Source of the DNA: Dactylonectria macrodidyma
Lineage: Eukaryota; Ascomycota; Sordariomycetes; Hypocreales; Nectriaceae
NCBI GenBank assembly: GCA_020744425.1
Contig: JAGMUV010000069.1
Coordinates: 1 to 17,671 of the forward strand
Length of the DNA: 17,671 nt
Direction: 5' to 3'
Shown here: positions 7,791-17,671 of the stretch, piece by piece
How the letters are laid out: each line of letters opens with the position of its first letter
Numbering within the stretch: the first letter of the stretch is position 1
The notes under the pieces: model-generated
The model's input: the letters and a program-made list of their open reading frames with translations, nothing else
Databases searched by the model: none
What the model was told of the DNA's origin: nothing
Translations under genes and position numbers: made by a program

Positions 7791-9388
7791 TTATAAGGTT
7801 TATAGTTTTTAATAATGTATACTTAAAGAAGGGCTAGAGATATAATAGTTAAAAAAAAATATAACTAATAGTAAATACTCATATAAAGGCTTAAAACCTA
7901 AGCTTAAAGTAATAGTAACTTAGAATAATTAGAGTTTTTATAATATTAAAGTAAAAGCCTTACTATTCTATTTAACTCTTTAAAATGCATTAATTAGGAA
8001 AAGCTAAATAGAAAAGCTAAATAGAACACTAGATAAAAAGCTAAAAAAAAAAGCTAAATATTAAAAAGTAAAATCATTAATAATAAAAAGCTTTATAAAA
8101 GCTTTACTTATTATATTTAAAATTACTTTATTATAATTCTAATTTATATTATATATAATTTAATTATTTCTTTATAATTCTAAATTATAATTTAATTATA
8201 AAACTAATTCTTTATAATTTAATTAATTTATAATAAAGACTATAATAAATATTTATATATACTTTATACTTTTAATAATTTAGATTTTATAATTATACTC
8301 TTTTATATATAATAAATATTAAATAATTATAAAATAAAAACCTTTAATATTAAAAATTATAATAATAAATTATAATTTTAAAAAAATTAAAACTATTAAA
8401 ACTTAATAACTTTTTAATAATAAGTAAATTACTTTAATTTTTAAAACTTAAGTTTTTTAAAATTATACTTTTTTAAAAGTAATTAATAATTTAAAAATTA
8501 AATTAAAAGTAAATAATATTTTTTAAAATAATAAAAATTATAATTAAAAAATCTTTAAATTAAATTTGTTAAATTATAAATTAATATTAATAAAAGAACT
8601 AAAGAATATAAATTATATAAACCTTACACCCCATAATTATATTACTATATAAAAAGACATATAGTATATCATAAGTAGGTAAAAGAACATGAGTATAATA
8701 TTAAAATGTCTTAGTTATTTATATTATAAGTAAACATAATTCTCTAAAAATTAAAAAAGAAGTGAAGCTAATTAAAATATTATAGTATCTAATTATTAAA
8801 TAAAGATTTATACATACCTTTTCTAGATTTGTAAAAAAAATTCTTATGAAAGTTATTTTTAAGAAAAAGCCTTATTTGCTTACTATTTATTAAGTTTTTT
8901 ATATTGTTTAAAAATTATAAGATTTTTTAAAATCTAAAGAAAATAATAACTTATAACTTTTTTAATTAAATATTTAATTACACTTTTTAATTCTTAATTA
9001 GCTATATAGCTAGGTTTTAGACGAATTTAACAGTTTTGCCTTTTTAAAATACATAATATAAGTACTTATATCTTACTTATTATATATATTAATAGAAACT
9101 AAGGATTTATTAATTATAAAGCTATTAATATACTTAGCTAATTAGGAATATATAACTATAGCAGAGGTTTTATAAATAATAAAAGGATACTAGTAAAAGG
9201 AGGTTTTATTAATAGGTTCTTAATAATTAAAAGAGAAAGAATAAGAGTCTATTTATAACTAAGTTAACTAATTAATTAAGTCCTTTATTTTATAATAACT
9301 TAAGTAATATAATATATAATAAAAAATATAATAATAAGGAATATAATAATATAAAAATAAAAGTCTAAATAGCGGTTTTAATAGTATT
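7791..9388 (+). mobile_element. Type I element interrupted by an F2 insert
   Basis: Module A (about 7791-8230) and core B (to about 8657) are followed by a foreign insert. Core B and E sequence resumes by about 9167 (ATAATAAAAGGATACTAG) and ends with AATAGCGGTTTTAATAG near 9385. Before the insert the sequence reads AAAAAGAC, matching the AAAAAGACTAATATAG of the uninterrupted copy near 6904. Module A is heavily mutated and includes AAAAAGCTAAAAAAAAAAGC near 8035. No matching target duplication was found for this copy. Confidence 0.65.
8657..9091 (-). mobile_element. F2 inverted-repeat element (MITE-like), nested
   Basis: Reverse complement of the F2 copy at 14048-14463. Shared internal blocks include AATTCTCTAAAAATTAAAAAAGAAG (8730-8762), the TATTAAATAAAGATTTATACATACC region and TTAATTAGCTATATAGCTAGG near 9000. 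The terminal inverted repeats are degraded but recognisable (ATCATAAGTAGG at the left, CTTACTTATTATATATA at the right). It sits within core B of a type I element. The host carries roughly 75 bp of further unmatched sequence to the right, so the true insert may be longer than given. Confidence 0.6.
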
Positions 9389-9400
9389 TATAAAGATTAT

Positions 9401-10556
9401 TTTTTTTAATTAAAGTTATAGTCCCTTAGTACATACTTAGAAAGAGGCTAGAGGTTAAATAGTAAAAAAAAAAAAAACTAATAATAAATAATAGTATAAA
9501 GGCTTAAAACCTAAGCCTAAAGTAATATAACTCAGAATGACTAGAGTTTTTATTACATTAGGGTATAAGCCTTACTATTCTAATTAACCCTTCGAGATGC
9601 ATTAAACAGCTAGAAGCTAGCAGAGAAAGCTAGATATCAGAAAGCAAAATCGTCATACGATAAAAGCCCCGTAAGGGCTTTCGTCACATTCCAAGCTCAT
9701 TGCAATTCCAAGTCACCAATTCAACGCTTTGCAATTCTTATATCGCAATTCAACTTACAGAGGGAATAGACACCACGCACCTACCTACTCATAATACAAC
9801 CAACTCATAATAACCCTCCTTAACTAAATAAATAATATAATGTGCATATAGTGCATTATATAATAGCTAGCAGACCCTTACTAATACTAGTATATAAGAA
9901 TCGTTTTATATATATACTAAATAAAAGAATTAAAAAGATTAAAGCTTACTTTTTAAGCTATAAAGAGCATTTATTTATTTAGCTTAAGTACTTATAATAA
10001 AGGCTAAGTTTAGCTAATCTAATCTATAAAAAGCTTATTTAATTAATAATCTTTAGTTATTATATTCTTTAGAAGAACTTATTCTTATAAGCCTTATTAA
10101 ATATAAAGCATATAATTTAATAGATTAAAATAGAATAAGTCTTATTAGAAGAATTCGTTAAAAGAAATAACAAAAGGAATAATAATTATTACTAATGCTT
10201 TTCTTTAATAACCTTAAAGAATTATAATATTAAAATTATATAATTATAAGCTAACCTTATACTAATAATATATAGCTAAAAGAGTAATAATATATATAAA
10301 ACTAAGGAATCCCTTACTATAGTACTTTTTAATATTAATCTATAATAAGTTAAAGGATACTTAGTACAAGGAAGTGTTAGTTCTTAGTAATTAGAGGAGG
10401 AGGATAAGAGTCTATTTATAAGCTAGGTCTAATTAATTAATCGGAGGCCTTATCTTAAGATATATTCAAGTAATATAAATTTACATAATATAGAACCACG
10501 CCAGATAGGTATAGAAATAAAAGTCTAGAATAGTGGTCTTCTTAACTACCGATTAC
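9401..10556 (+). mobile_element. Complete type II element (A-C-D-E) with 11-bp target duplication
   Basis: Module A is about 9401-9810, core C about 9811-10160, core D about 10161-10335 and module E about 10336-10556. It is flanked by ATAAAGATTAT at 9390-9400 and 10557-10567. It inserted immediately beyond the 3' end of the preceding type I copy. Parts of module A (9590-9800) and E (10360-10550) are lightly mutated, while the core is strongly AT-mutated. The 3' end differs from other copies (GTGGTCTTCTTAACTACCGATTAC in place of GTGGTTTTAATAGTG). No coding region. Confidence 0.75.
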
Positions 10557-10567
10557 ATAAAGATTAT

Positions 10568-11687
10568 ATAATATCAATCAAGCACTAATTTCTTTTTATT
10601 TAAATGCTTATACTTTTACATTTATTAATAGATTTTTATAAATAAATATAAAAAGATAGAGTAATACTTATAATTAATAAAGTAAATATATTAAGTCTTA
10701 AATAATAATTAAAGTTACTTCTTAGCTTTACTAGCTTTAAGGTAATACTAGAGAATTTAATTACCTTTTTATTATTCTCTTTATTAGTAATTTTTACTAA
10801 TTTTAACTTATTAAAAAGAAGATTATTCTTTTATTAAAATAGGCTTAAATATAAAAAAAGGATTAGTTTTTTACTATTATTTAATAATATAAGTATAATA
10901 AAGGATATTTTTGATAATAAAAGTTTATAATTATTATAATACTTAAAGAATAAATCTAAATTATAAAAAAAATATAAAGCTTTAAAACTTATTATAAATA
11001 TAATTTAATATATAATCTATATTAAATAATAGAACTTTTAAATTAAACTATTTTTATTCTAATTATAGTATTTTATAATAAATAAAGTTAATTATAATAT
11101 TATTTCTTAATTTAAGTATTAGAATCTAAATCTTAAAGTAATTATATACTTTATAAAATAATACTATTCTTTAATTATATCTTCTTTTTTATATATAAAT
11201 ATAATAAAGAATTAATAGAAATTAAAGTAATTATAATAATAAATTAAAAGAATACTAGTTCTATATTTATATTAATAGTATTTATATATTAAAAGTATAT
11301 TATTATAATTAATAAAAATATATACTAAGGATTAAAGGTAATAATAAGGCTATTTATAAAGCTAAAAGGATTATTATATATAATAATTTCTTTAAGACCT
11401 TAAATAATTAATTTATTCTTTATTTAAGCTCTTTTATTAGAATAGTTCTTTTATTTCTTTTTATAATATTCTTTTAGTTCATAAAATACTATTTAAGACT
11501 ATTTTACTTAGACATATTAATATTATAATTAGTAAAAGTAATTAATTTATAATATTTTAATATTTTTATAAAGGTTTTTTCTATATATTAGCTTTTATTT
11601 ATACTAATTATAAAGTTTAAAGCTAAATACTATTATAATAAGACTTAAGCTATAAAGTATAAGATTAATTATTATAATAGGTAAACT
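10568..11687. other. Unassigned AT-rich stretch, about 1.1 kb
   Basis: No member of the defined families, no RNA gene and no open frame of note. The sequence is uniformly AT-rich with rare C/G (GATTTTTGATAATAAAAG near 10907, TTTAGTTCATAAAAT near 11472). It probably contains an older, fully decayed mobile element, but nothing identifies it. Confidence 0.4.
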
Positions 11688-11689
11688 TA

Positions 11690-12127
11690 ATATACTTAAT
11701 AAGTGAGTGAGCTAAATAAGCAAGTAAGCTATGAATACTATATACTAAAAAGAGCTAAACTTTAAATTTTTAAAACTAGCTATCTAATTATTAAAAATAA
11801 AATAAAAATAATTTTAATTATTTAATTAAAAAGAAGACTATATAATAATTTCTTTAAATTTTTAAAAAAATTCCTTTATATAGAAATAGCTAAGTATATA
11901 GTATAAATAAGTAATTTTAATATAGCTTATTAAATAATATTTAAAAAATCTAAGAAAATCTATATTTATTTTTTAATATATAATAGAGCTATTTCTATAG
12001 TTAGCTATTTTACTCTTAGTTTTAATTTTAGAGAATATTTTAAAGATATTTTCATTTAAGGTATAAATACTAGAAAATTTCAAAGTGGCTCACTGGCTTG
12101 TTTGGCTTATTTACTTATTAAGTACGT
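11690..12127 (+). mobile_element. F1 inverted-repeat element (MITE-like), 438 bp, TA target
   Basis: Terminal inverted repeats of 40 bp (11690-11729 and 12088-12127) match at 31 of 40 positions by eye, and eight of the nine differences are transitions. TA dinucleotides flank both ends (11688-11689, 12128-12129). The inside matches the copy at 16328-16766 along its length, for example GAGCTAAACTTTAAATTTTTAAAACTAGC, AATATAGCTTATTAA and TACTCTTAGTTTTAATTTTAGAGAATATTTT. Too short and too decayed to encode a transposase. TA duplications with inverted repeats of this length fit non-autonomous Tc1/mariner/pogo relatives. Confidence 0.8.
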
Positions 12128-12129
12128 TA

Positions 12130-12543
12130 TACTTTCTTTATATAATTTATATAATCTTTATATTTAATTATTAAAAGTAAGATTATTGAATAATATTATT
12201 TTACATTTTTAAATTTAATTTTAAGATATTATTCGTAATTATATCTTATTTAAAATAATTATAACTAAAGAAAGACTAAATTAATTAAAAGAAGTTATAA
12301 TAATATATATATATAGCTTAGTATAATAAAATTACTTTAACTTATTTATTATAAAGAGATTTATTGGTTTTTTTTTATATTTATTAAATACTAATACTTC
12401 TAATTCCTTTCTTACTAACTCCCTTCTTTAAGATATAATAATATATATTTTAAATAATCTTTATATATTATTACTAAAGTCTTATAAGTTATTAATAAAT
12501 AGAATAAAAGTAATTAATAATAATAACTCTTTAGTTATATTAT
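12130..12543. other. Unassigned AT-rich stretch
   Basis: No family member or gene is recognisable. It contains a short TA microsatellite (near 12305) and a T-run (near 12365). Confidence 0.4.
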
Positions 12544-12555
12544 ACTTATAATATT

Positions 12556-13620
12556 CACTATTAAAACTACTATTCAGACTTTTATTTCTATACTATTATA
12601 TTCTATATAATTATATATTTACCTTACTTAAGTTATAAGATAAAGGACTTAATTAATTAGTTAACTTAGTAATAAATAGACTCTTATCCCTCCTCCTTTA
12701 AACCTTCTTCTACTAAATGCTTTAACTATTTAATTCTCATAGTTTTTAATACAATTATTACTTTTAATTATATATTAATTAGCATAAGGTTAGCTTATAA
12801 TTATATAATTTATATATTATAGCTCTTTAAATTATTAAAGAAGTTATTATTAATAATTATATTTCCTTCTTTATTTTTTTTAAACTAATTCTTTTAATAA
12901 GAAATACTTTATTTTAATCTATTAAATTATATCCTTAATAAGGCTTATAAAAATAGGTTTTTTTTAAAAGATATAATAATTAAAGATTATTAATTAAATA
13001 AGCTTTTTATAATTAGGTTAGTTAAACTTAGCTTTTATTATAAGTCTTAAGCTAAATAAATAAGATGCTTTTTATAATTTAAGAAATAGGCTTTAATCTT
13101 TAATTCTTTTAGTTAGTATATATATAAGATAATTCTTATATATTAATATTAGTAAGGGTTTATTAAGCTATTATAATATACTATATATATATTTATTATT
13201 TATTTAATTAGGGGGATTATTATAAGTTAGTTATATTATAAGAATTAATTTAATTAGGAATTATAAAGTAGTAAATTATAAATAATTAGAATTATAATAA
13301 GCCTTAAATATAATAAATATAGAGCCTTTATAGAGCTTTTTATATAATGATTTTGCTTTTTAATATCTAGTATTTCTGTTTAGCTTTTCTATTTAGCTTT
13401 TCTATCTAGCTTTCTAATTACTTAATGCATTTTAAAGGGTTAATTAGGATAGTAAGGCTTATACCTTAATATAGTAAAAACTTTAATCATTTTAAGTTAC
13501 TATTACTTTAGGCTTAGGTTTTAAGCCTTTATATTATTATTATTATTAGCTTTTTTTTTCTTTACTATTTAACCTCTAGCCCCTCTTTAAGTATGCATTA
13601 CTAAAGACTATAACTTTAAT
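12556..13620 (-). mobile_element. Complete type II element with 12-bp target duplication
   Basis: In reverse complement it reads module A (about 13215-13620), core C (about 12875-13214), core D (about 12735-12875) and module E (12556-12735), the same order as at 9401-10556. ACTTATAATATT flanks it at 12544-12555 and 13621-13632, identical by eye. Landmarks include CACTATTAAAACTACTATTCAGAC at the E end, TAGCATAAGGTTAGCTTATAATTATATAA in D, TTTAATTAGGGGGATTATTATAAG at the C/A junction and GACTATAACTTTAAT at the A end. Heavily mutated throughout, non-coding. Confidence 0.8.
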
Positions 13621-13632
13621 ACTTATAATATT

Positions 13633-14045
13633 ATTTTAAATAATCTTTCTATATTTACTTTTATTTTCCTAATAACACTGCTTTTTAACTTATTTTAAAC
13701 TTTTTAATTTATTTAATAGATATTTCCTTTTACTATAAAACATAAATTAGTTAAAGACTATATTAAGTAAGAATATTAATAAAATTAGATTATTTATATA
13801 CTTTTCTATTATTATAAAAAAAATTTATATATATAAATTAATATATAAAGTATTTTAAGAAGGAAGTATATATACTAATATTATAAGAATTAATATAATA
13901 ATATTATTATTTAGTTTATAATTTATAATTCTTGTTAATAAGTTTTAATTATAACTTTTAATAATAAGATAAATAGCTTTTATTAATAAAATAATAATTT
14001 ATTTAATTAATCTTTTTTAATATTATATATATTAATTAAATTAAG
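13633..14045. other. Unassigned AT-rich stretch
   Basis: Nothing recognisable apart from general AT-rich decay. It separates the type II copy from the F2 element. Confidence 0.4.
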
Positions 14046-14047
14046 TA

Positions 14048-14463
14048 TAATATATAATAAACAAGTGCAATAAATAAGTGAGTATAATACTTATACTATA
14101 CACTTAAAAGGCTAAACTTTAAATTCTCTAATATTAGCTATATAGCTAATTAAGACTTAAAAAGTGTAATTTAAGTATTTAACTAAAAAACTCATAAGTT
14201 ATTATTTTCTTTAGATTTTTAAAAAATAAAAACTTTATAAAAACAGTGCAAATGAGGCTTTTCTTTATAATTATATAAAGAATTTTTTTAAAAATCTAGA
14301 AAAAATTTAATGAATCTTTACTTAATAATTAAGATTATTTAATATCTTTAACTGGCCTACTTCTTTTTTAATTTTTAAAGAATTATTTTTACTTATAGTA
14401 TAAATATTAGGAAATTTTAAGTATTGCACTCGCTTGTCTATTGCACTCGCTTATTATATATGT
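14048..14463 (+). mobile_element. F2 inverted-repeat element (MITE-like), about 416 bp
   Basis: The ends form an inverted repeat of about 45 bp: the left ATAATAAACAAGTGCAATAA region pairs with the right TATTGCACTCGCTTATTATAT region. The flanking dinucleotides read TA (14046-14047 and 14464-14465), although the exact left boundary is blurred by AT-richness. The right terminus holds TATTGCACTCGCTT twice (14422-14435 and 14439-14452), 17 bp apart. Internal sequence near both ends resembles F1 (GGCTAAACTTTAAATT at the left; TAAATATTAGGAAATTTTAAGT at the right), so F1 and F2 are related. Confidence 0.75.
14422..14452. repeat. Duplicated 14-bp motif in the F2 terminus, 17-bp period
   Basis: Two exact copies of TATTGCACTCGCTT start 17 bp apart. 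The F1 terminus has an analogous pair of GCTTACT starting at 16727 and 16744, also 17 bp apart. Paired sites at the transposon end may be transposase binding sites; that is inference. Confidence 0.75.
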
Positions 14464-14465
14464 TA

Positions 14466-14886
14466 TATAATCTATTATATATAATAATAAAAGAATAATT
14501 TAAAACATAATTATATAAATTATTAATAAGATAACTTATTATAAATAGTAACTATTTTTACTTATAAATAATTATAAGCTAAAAGGAGGAGATAAGTATT
14601 AAAAAGATTAAAATAATAATAATAATAAGGATTCTAAAGAAATAATAGTAAAGACAGTCTATAGTTTATATAAAAAGGTTAGTAATTAATAGAATTACTA
14701 AGCTTACTAATATATTATTAGTATTATTATAAATAAAAAAGTAAAATATAGAAGTTTAATTAAAATGCTTTAAGTTATAATAATAAAATAGCTTAAAGAA
14801 ATAAGTAATAAGACTATTTAAAATAATAAGAAAAAGGATTTACTTATTAATATAATTACTTTTATTTATTACTTTTAAATTATATA
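14466..14886. other. Unassigned stretch between F2 and type I element
   Basis: Apart from the possible coding remnant at 14585-14868, nothing is recognisable. It is more purine-rich on the plus strand than the other unassigned stretches (AAAAGGAGGAGATAAG near 14581, AATAATAATAATAATAAGG near 14612). Confidence 0.4.
14585..14868 (+). pseudogene. Possible decayed coding remnant with TAA/TAG-riddled frame
   Basis: Reading in the frame that starts GGA GGA GAT AAG at 14585 gives a run of plausible residues (for example KEIIVKTVYSLYKKVSN and IISIIINKKVKYRSLIKML). It is broken by about a dozen stops, all TAA or TAG. CAA and CAG codons hit by C-to-T at CpA would give exactly such stops, so this may be a RIP-inactivated open frame, perhaps part of a transposase or other DNA-binding protein. 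No diagnostic motif is visible and AT-rich noise can mimic this, so the family is not named. Confidence 0.25.
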
Positions 14887-14896
14887 TTTATAAAGA

Positions 14897-15937
14897 CACT
14901 ATTAAAACCACTATTCAGACTTTTATTTTTATACTACTGCTTCCTTATTACCGCATTTCTGTACAATTATATGTTTATATTACTTAAGTTATTTTAAGAC
15001 AAAGGACTTAATTAATTAGTTAATCTAATTATAAATAGACTCTTATCCCTCTTCTCTTATATTAATAGAACCTCCTTTTACTATATCCTTTTATTATTCT
15101 TAGTCTTTTTATATATTAATAATAACTATATTACTTATAACTTATATTATTTATTCTTTATTAATATTAATTAAAAACTTTAAAAACACTATTTTTTTTA
15201 GAAATATTTTAATTATTAACTTTATTACTAATTATCTTAAAAAGTATTATTTATTTTTAATTTAATTTTTAAATTATTAATTATTTTTAAAAAAGTATAG
15301 TCTTAAGAATACTTTAATTTTAAAGATTATTAAAGCGACTTATTTACTATTAAAGAGTTATTAAGTCTTAATAGTTCTAATTTTTTAAGTATAATCTATT
15401 ATTATAGTTTTAGCTTATTAAAGGTTTTTATATTCTTACTAAGCTTAGTATTTAAATTATATATAAAAGAGTATAATAACTATTAAAACCTAAGTTATTA
15501 AAAGTATAGAATATATTATATTAGATATTTATTATAGTATTTATTTTAATTTTTAATAAATTAAATTATAATTTAAAATTATAAAAAAGTAATTAAATTA
15601 TAATTTAGAATTATAATAAAGTAACTTAGAATATAATAAACCCTTATAGGGCTTTTATTAATAATGATTTTACTTTTTAATATCTAGCTTTTCTATTTAG
15701 CTTTTCTATCTAGCCTTTCTATCTAGCTTTTTTAATAATGTATTTTAAAAAGTTAAATAGGATAGTAAGGCTTACACTTTAATATAGTAGAAACTCTAGT
15801 TATTCTAAGTTACTTTTGCCTTAGGCTTAGGTTTTAGGCCTTTATACTATTATTTACTATTAGTTATATTTTTTTTTAACTATTTAATCTCTAGCCCTTC
15901 TCTAAGTGTGCGCTACTAAGGACTATAACCTTAATAT
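14897..15937 (-). mobile_element. Complete type I element with 10-bp target duplication
   Basis: In reverse complement it has module A (about 15560-15937), core B (about 15110-15560) and module E (14897-15110). TTTATAAAGA flanks it at 14887-14896 and 15938-15947. Module E is relatively well kept at its outer end (CACTATTAAAACCACTATTCAGAC, TACTACTGCTTCCTTATTACCGC). Core B shows the uninterrupted AGTATTTAAATTATATATAAAAGAG near 15448, the empty site for the LTR-like insert at 5707. The A end reads GACTATAACCTTAATAT. Confidence 0.8.
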
Positions 15938-15947
15938 TTTATAAAGA

Positions 15948-16325
15948 ATAATCTTTATAATTTATTATAAGAAGCTACTTATTAAAAGGCTATATATATA
16001 TAGTATTATAATATAAATATTATTAATACTTATTTTAATAAAAGCTATAAGAGTTTAATAATTATAAAATAGCTTTATAGTTTAATTTTTTAATCATTCT
16101 AGTACTTTTAAAAATAATACATAATTTTATTAGTATTTATATAATAATACAGAGTCTTTATCCTTTTTAATAATTATATTAAATTCTTAGAAAATAATAA
16201 TTATAATTAAAGTAATTATAATTATATTTTACTTATAATTAATTAAAAGAAATATAAAACTACTAATATTAAAATAAGGAATTAACTATTTATAAACTCT
16301 ATTTTTAAATTATAATACTAATTTA
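15948..16325. other. Unassigned AT-rich stretch
   Basis: No gene or family member seen. It contains TATATATATA near 15992 and AT-rich filler only. Confidence 0.4.
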
Positions 16326-16327
16326 TA

Positions 16328-16766
16328 ACATACTTAATAAGTAAGTGAGCTAAATAAGCGAGTAAGCTATAAATACTATACACTAAAAACAGCTAAACCT
16401 TAAATTTTTAAAACTAACTATCTAATTATTAAAAATAAAATAAAAATATTTTAATTATTTAATTAAAAAAAACTATATAATAATTTTTTTAAATTTTAAA
16501 AAAATTCTTTTATATAGAAATAGCTAGGTATATAGTGCGAATAAGCATTTTTAATATAGCTTATTAAGTAAATTTTAAAAAAGATTTAAAAGAATTTATA
16601 TTTATTTTTTAATATATAATAGAAACTATTTCTAAAATATTAGCTATTTTACTCTTAGTTTTAATTTTAGAGAATATTTTGAAGATATTTTTATTTAAGG
16701 TGTAAATACTAGGAAATTTTAAAGTGGCTTACTCGCTTATTTAGCTTACTTACTTATTAAGTATGT
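16328..16766 (+). mobile_element. F1 inverted-repeat element (MITE-like), 439 bp, TA target
   Basis: The 40-bp termini (16328-16367 and 16727-16766) match at 39 of 40 positions by eye. The one difference is TG versus TA, the kind of change RIP makes. TA flanks both ends (16326-16327, 16767-16768). The interior matches the copy at 11690-12127 throughout, with nearly the same length. The near-perfect ends make this the better copy for defining the family. It has no open frame, so any transposase must come from an autonomous relative elsewhere. Confidence 0.85.
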
Positions 16767-16877
16767 TAATTAAAGTAATTTTATTAAATTTAGTATTTAA
16801 AGAAACTATTAAAAATAGTATATATAAATAAAGAGTATTAAGTATTTTAAAAGGTTTTTTTTACTAAGACCTAAAGT

Positions 16878-17671
16878 AATTTAAAGTTATAGTCTTTAGT
16901 AGTATATATATAAAGAGAGGCTAGAGGTTAAATAGTTAAAATAAATATATAACTAATAGTAAATAATAGTATAAGGACTTAAAACTTAAGCTTAAAGCAA
17001 TAGTAACTTACAATAACTAGAGTTTTTATTATATTAAAGTATAAGCCTTATTATTCTATTTAACTCTTTAAAATGCATTATATACCTAAAAAAGCTAAAT
17101 AGAAAAGTTAAAAAAGGTAAAATATTAAAAAGTAAATCATTATATAAAAAGCCTTATAAAGGCTTTATATTTATTATATTCTAAGCTTATTATAATTCTA
17201 ATTTATACTTATATTATAATTTAACTTTATAATTTTAATTATATTATAATTTAATTTAATATAAATTAAATTAAATATTATAATATATATTTAATATAAT
17301 ATATTTTATATTCTAATAATTTAAATTTTAATAATTATTATACTCTTTTTATATATAATTTGAATATTAAACTTAATAAGAATATAAAAACCTTTAATAA
17401 ATTAAAAGTTATAATAATAGATTATAATTTTAAAGAAATTAGAATTATTAAAACTTAATAATTCTTTAATAATAAGTAAGTTATTTAATAATTTTTAAAA
17501 TTAAAGTATTCTTAAGATTATACTTTTTTAAAAATAATTAGAATTTAAAAATTAAATTAAAAATATATAATACTTTTTAAAGTAATTAATAATAAAGTTA
17601 ATAATTAAAATATTTTAAAAATAGTAATATTTTTTAAGTTATTATTAATTAATAAAAAAAGTATAAAATTA
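16878..17671 (+). mobile_element. Type I element, modules A and B, cut by the window end
   Basis: It starts with ATTTAAAGTTATAGTCTTTAGTAG and follows module A (to about 17320), then core B (AATATAAAAACCTTTAATAAATTAAAAG, TCTTTAATAATAAGTAAG, GTATTCTTAAGATTATAC). Module E would lie beyond 17671. Heavily AT-mutated but retaining an 8-bp hairpin at 17148-17166. Confidence 0.75.

Noticed and set aside
13201..13220. Telomere-like TTAGGG sequence
   Set aside because: Only one AATTAGGGGGATT occurrence, inside core C of a mutated element; no tandem array.
1..17671. Mitochondrial or Plasmodium-like AT-rich genome
   Set aside because: No mitochondrial genes, tRNAs or rRNAs. CpA/TpG-specific differences between repeat copies point to RIP in a fungal nuclear genome.

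Overview
The window is about 17.7 kb of extremely AT-rich, repeat-packed DNA with no convincing intact gene. The copies of each repeat differ mainly by C-to-T and G-to-A changes at CpA and TpG. The least damaged copy, around 6160-6205, keeps bases such as ACTGCATCAGGG where its relatives read ATTATATTAAAG. The C residues left elsewhere sit mostly before T, C or G. This is the signature of repeat-induced point mutation (RIP), so the DNA most likely comes from a filamentous ascomycete (Pezizomycotina), in an AT-rich heterochromatic, subtelomeric or centromere-like block. I cannot name the species.

Most of the window is built from one modular element family about 1.04-1.16 kb long. Every full copy has the same 5' module (here called A, about 400-520 bp) and the same 3' module (E, about 200 bp). 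The core differs: type I has core B, type II has core C-D. Four copies are flanked by direct repeats of 10-12 bp that look like target-site duplications: 6020-7112 (+, type I), 9401-10556 (+, type II), 12556-13620 (-, type II) and 14897-15937 (-, type I). Partial or broken copies lie at 1-325, 326-570, 571-1303, 2054-2440, 3784-4595, 4693-5107, 5108-6018, 7791-9388 and 16878-17671.

Two pairs of smaller elements (about 415-440 bp) have roughly 40-bp terminal inverted repeats and TA target sites, like Tc1/mariner/pogo-type MITEs: 11690-12127 and 16328-16766 (family F1), and 8657-9091 and 14048-14463 (family F2). One F2 copy sits inside a type I element. A small non-mutated insert at 5707-5877 looks like a solo LTR with a 5-bp target duplication, and it interrupts an already decayed type I copy.

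Two long, nearly pure purine tracts (1298-2052 and 3295-3783) are the strangest sequences here. They have almost no T, and nearly every C is part of CpG. Their GC-rich state contrasts sharply with the AT-rich surroundings. The stretches not assigned to repeats (2446-3294, 7124-7790, 10568-11687, 12130-12543, 13633-14045, 14466-14886, 15948-16325) hold decayed AT-rich sequence; one (14585-14868) keeps a faint coding-like frame broken by TAA/TAG codons.
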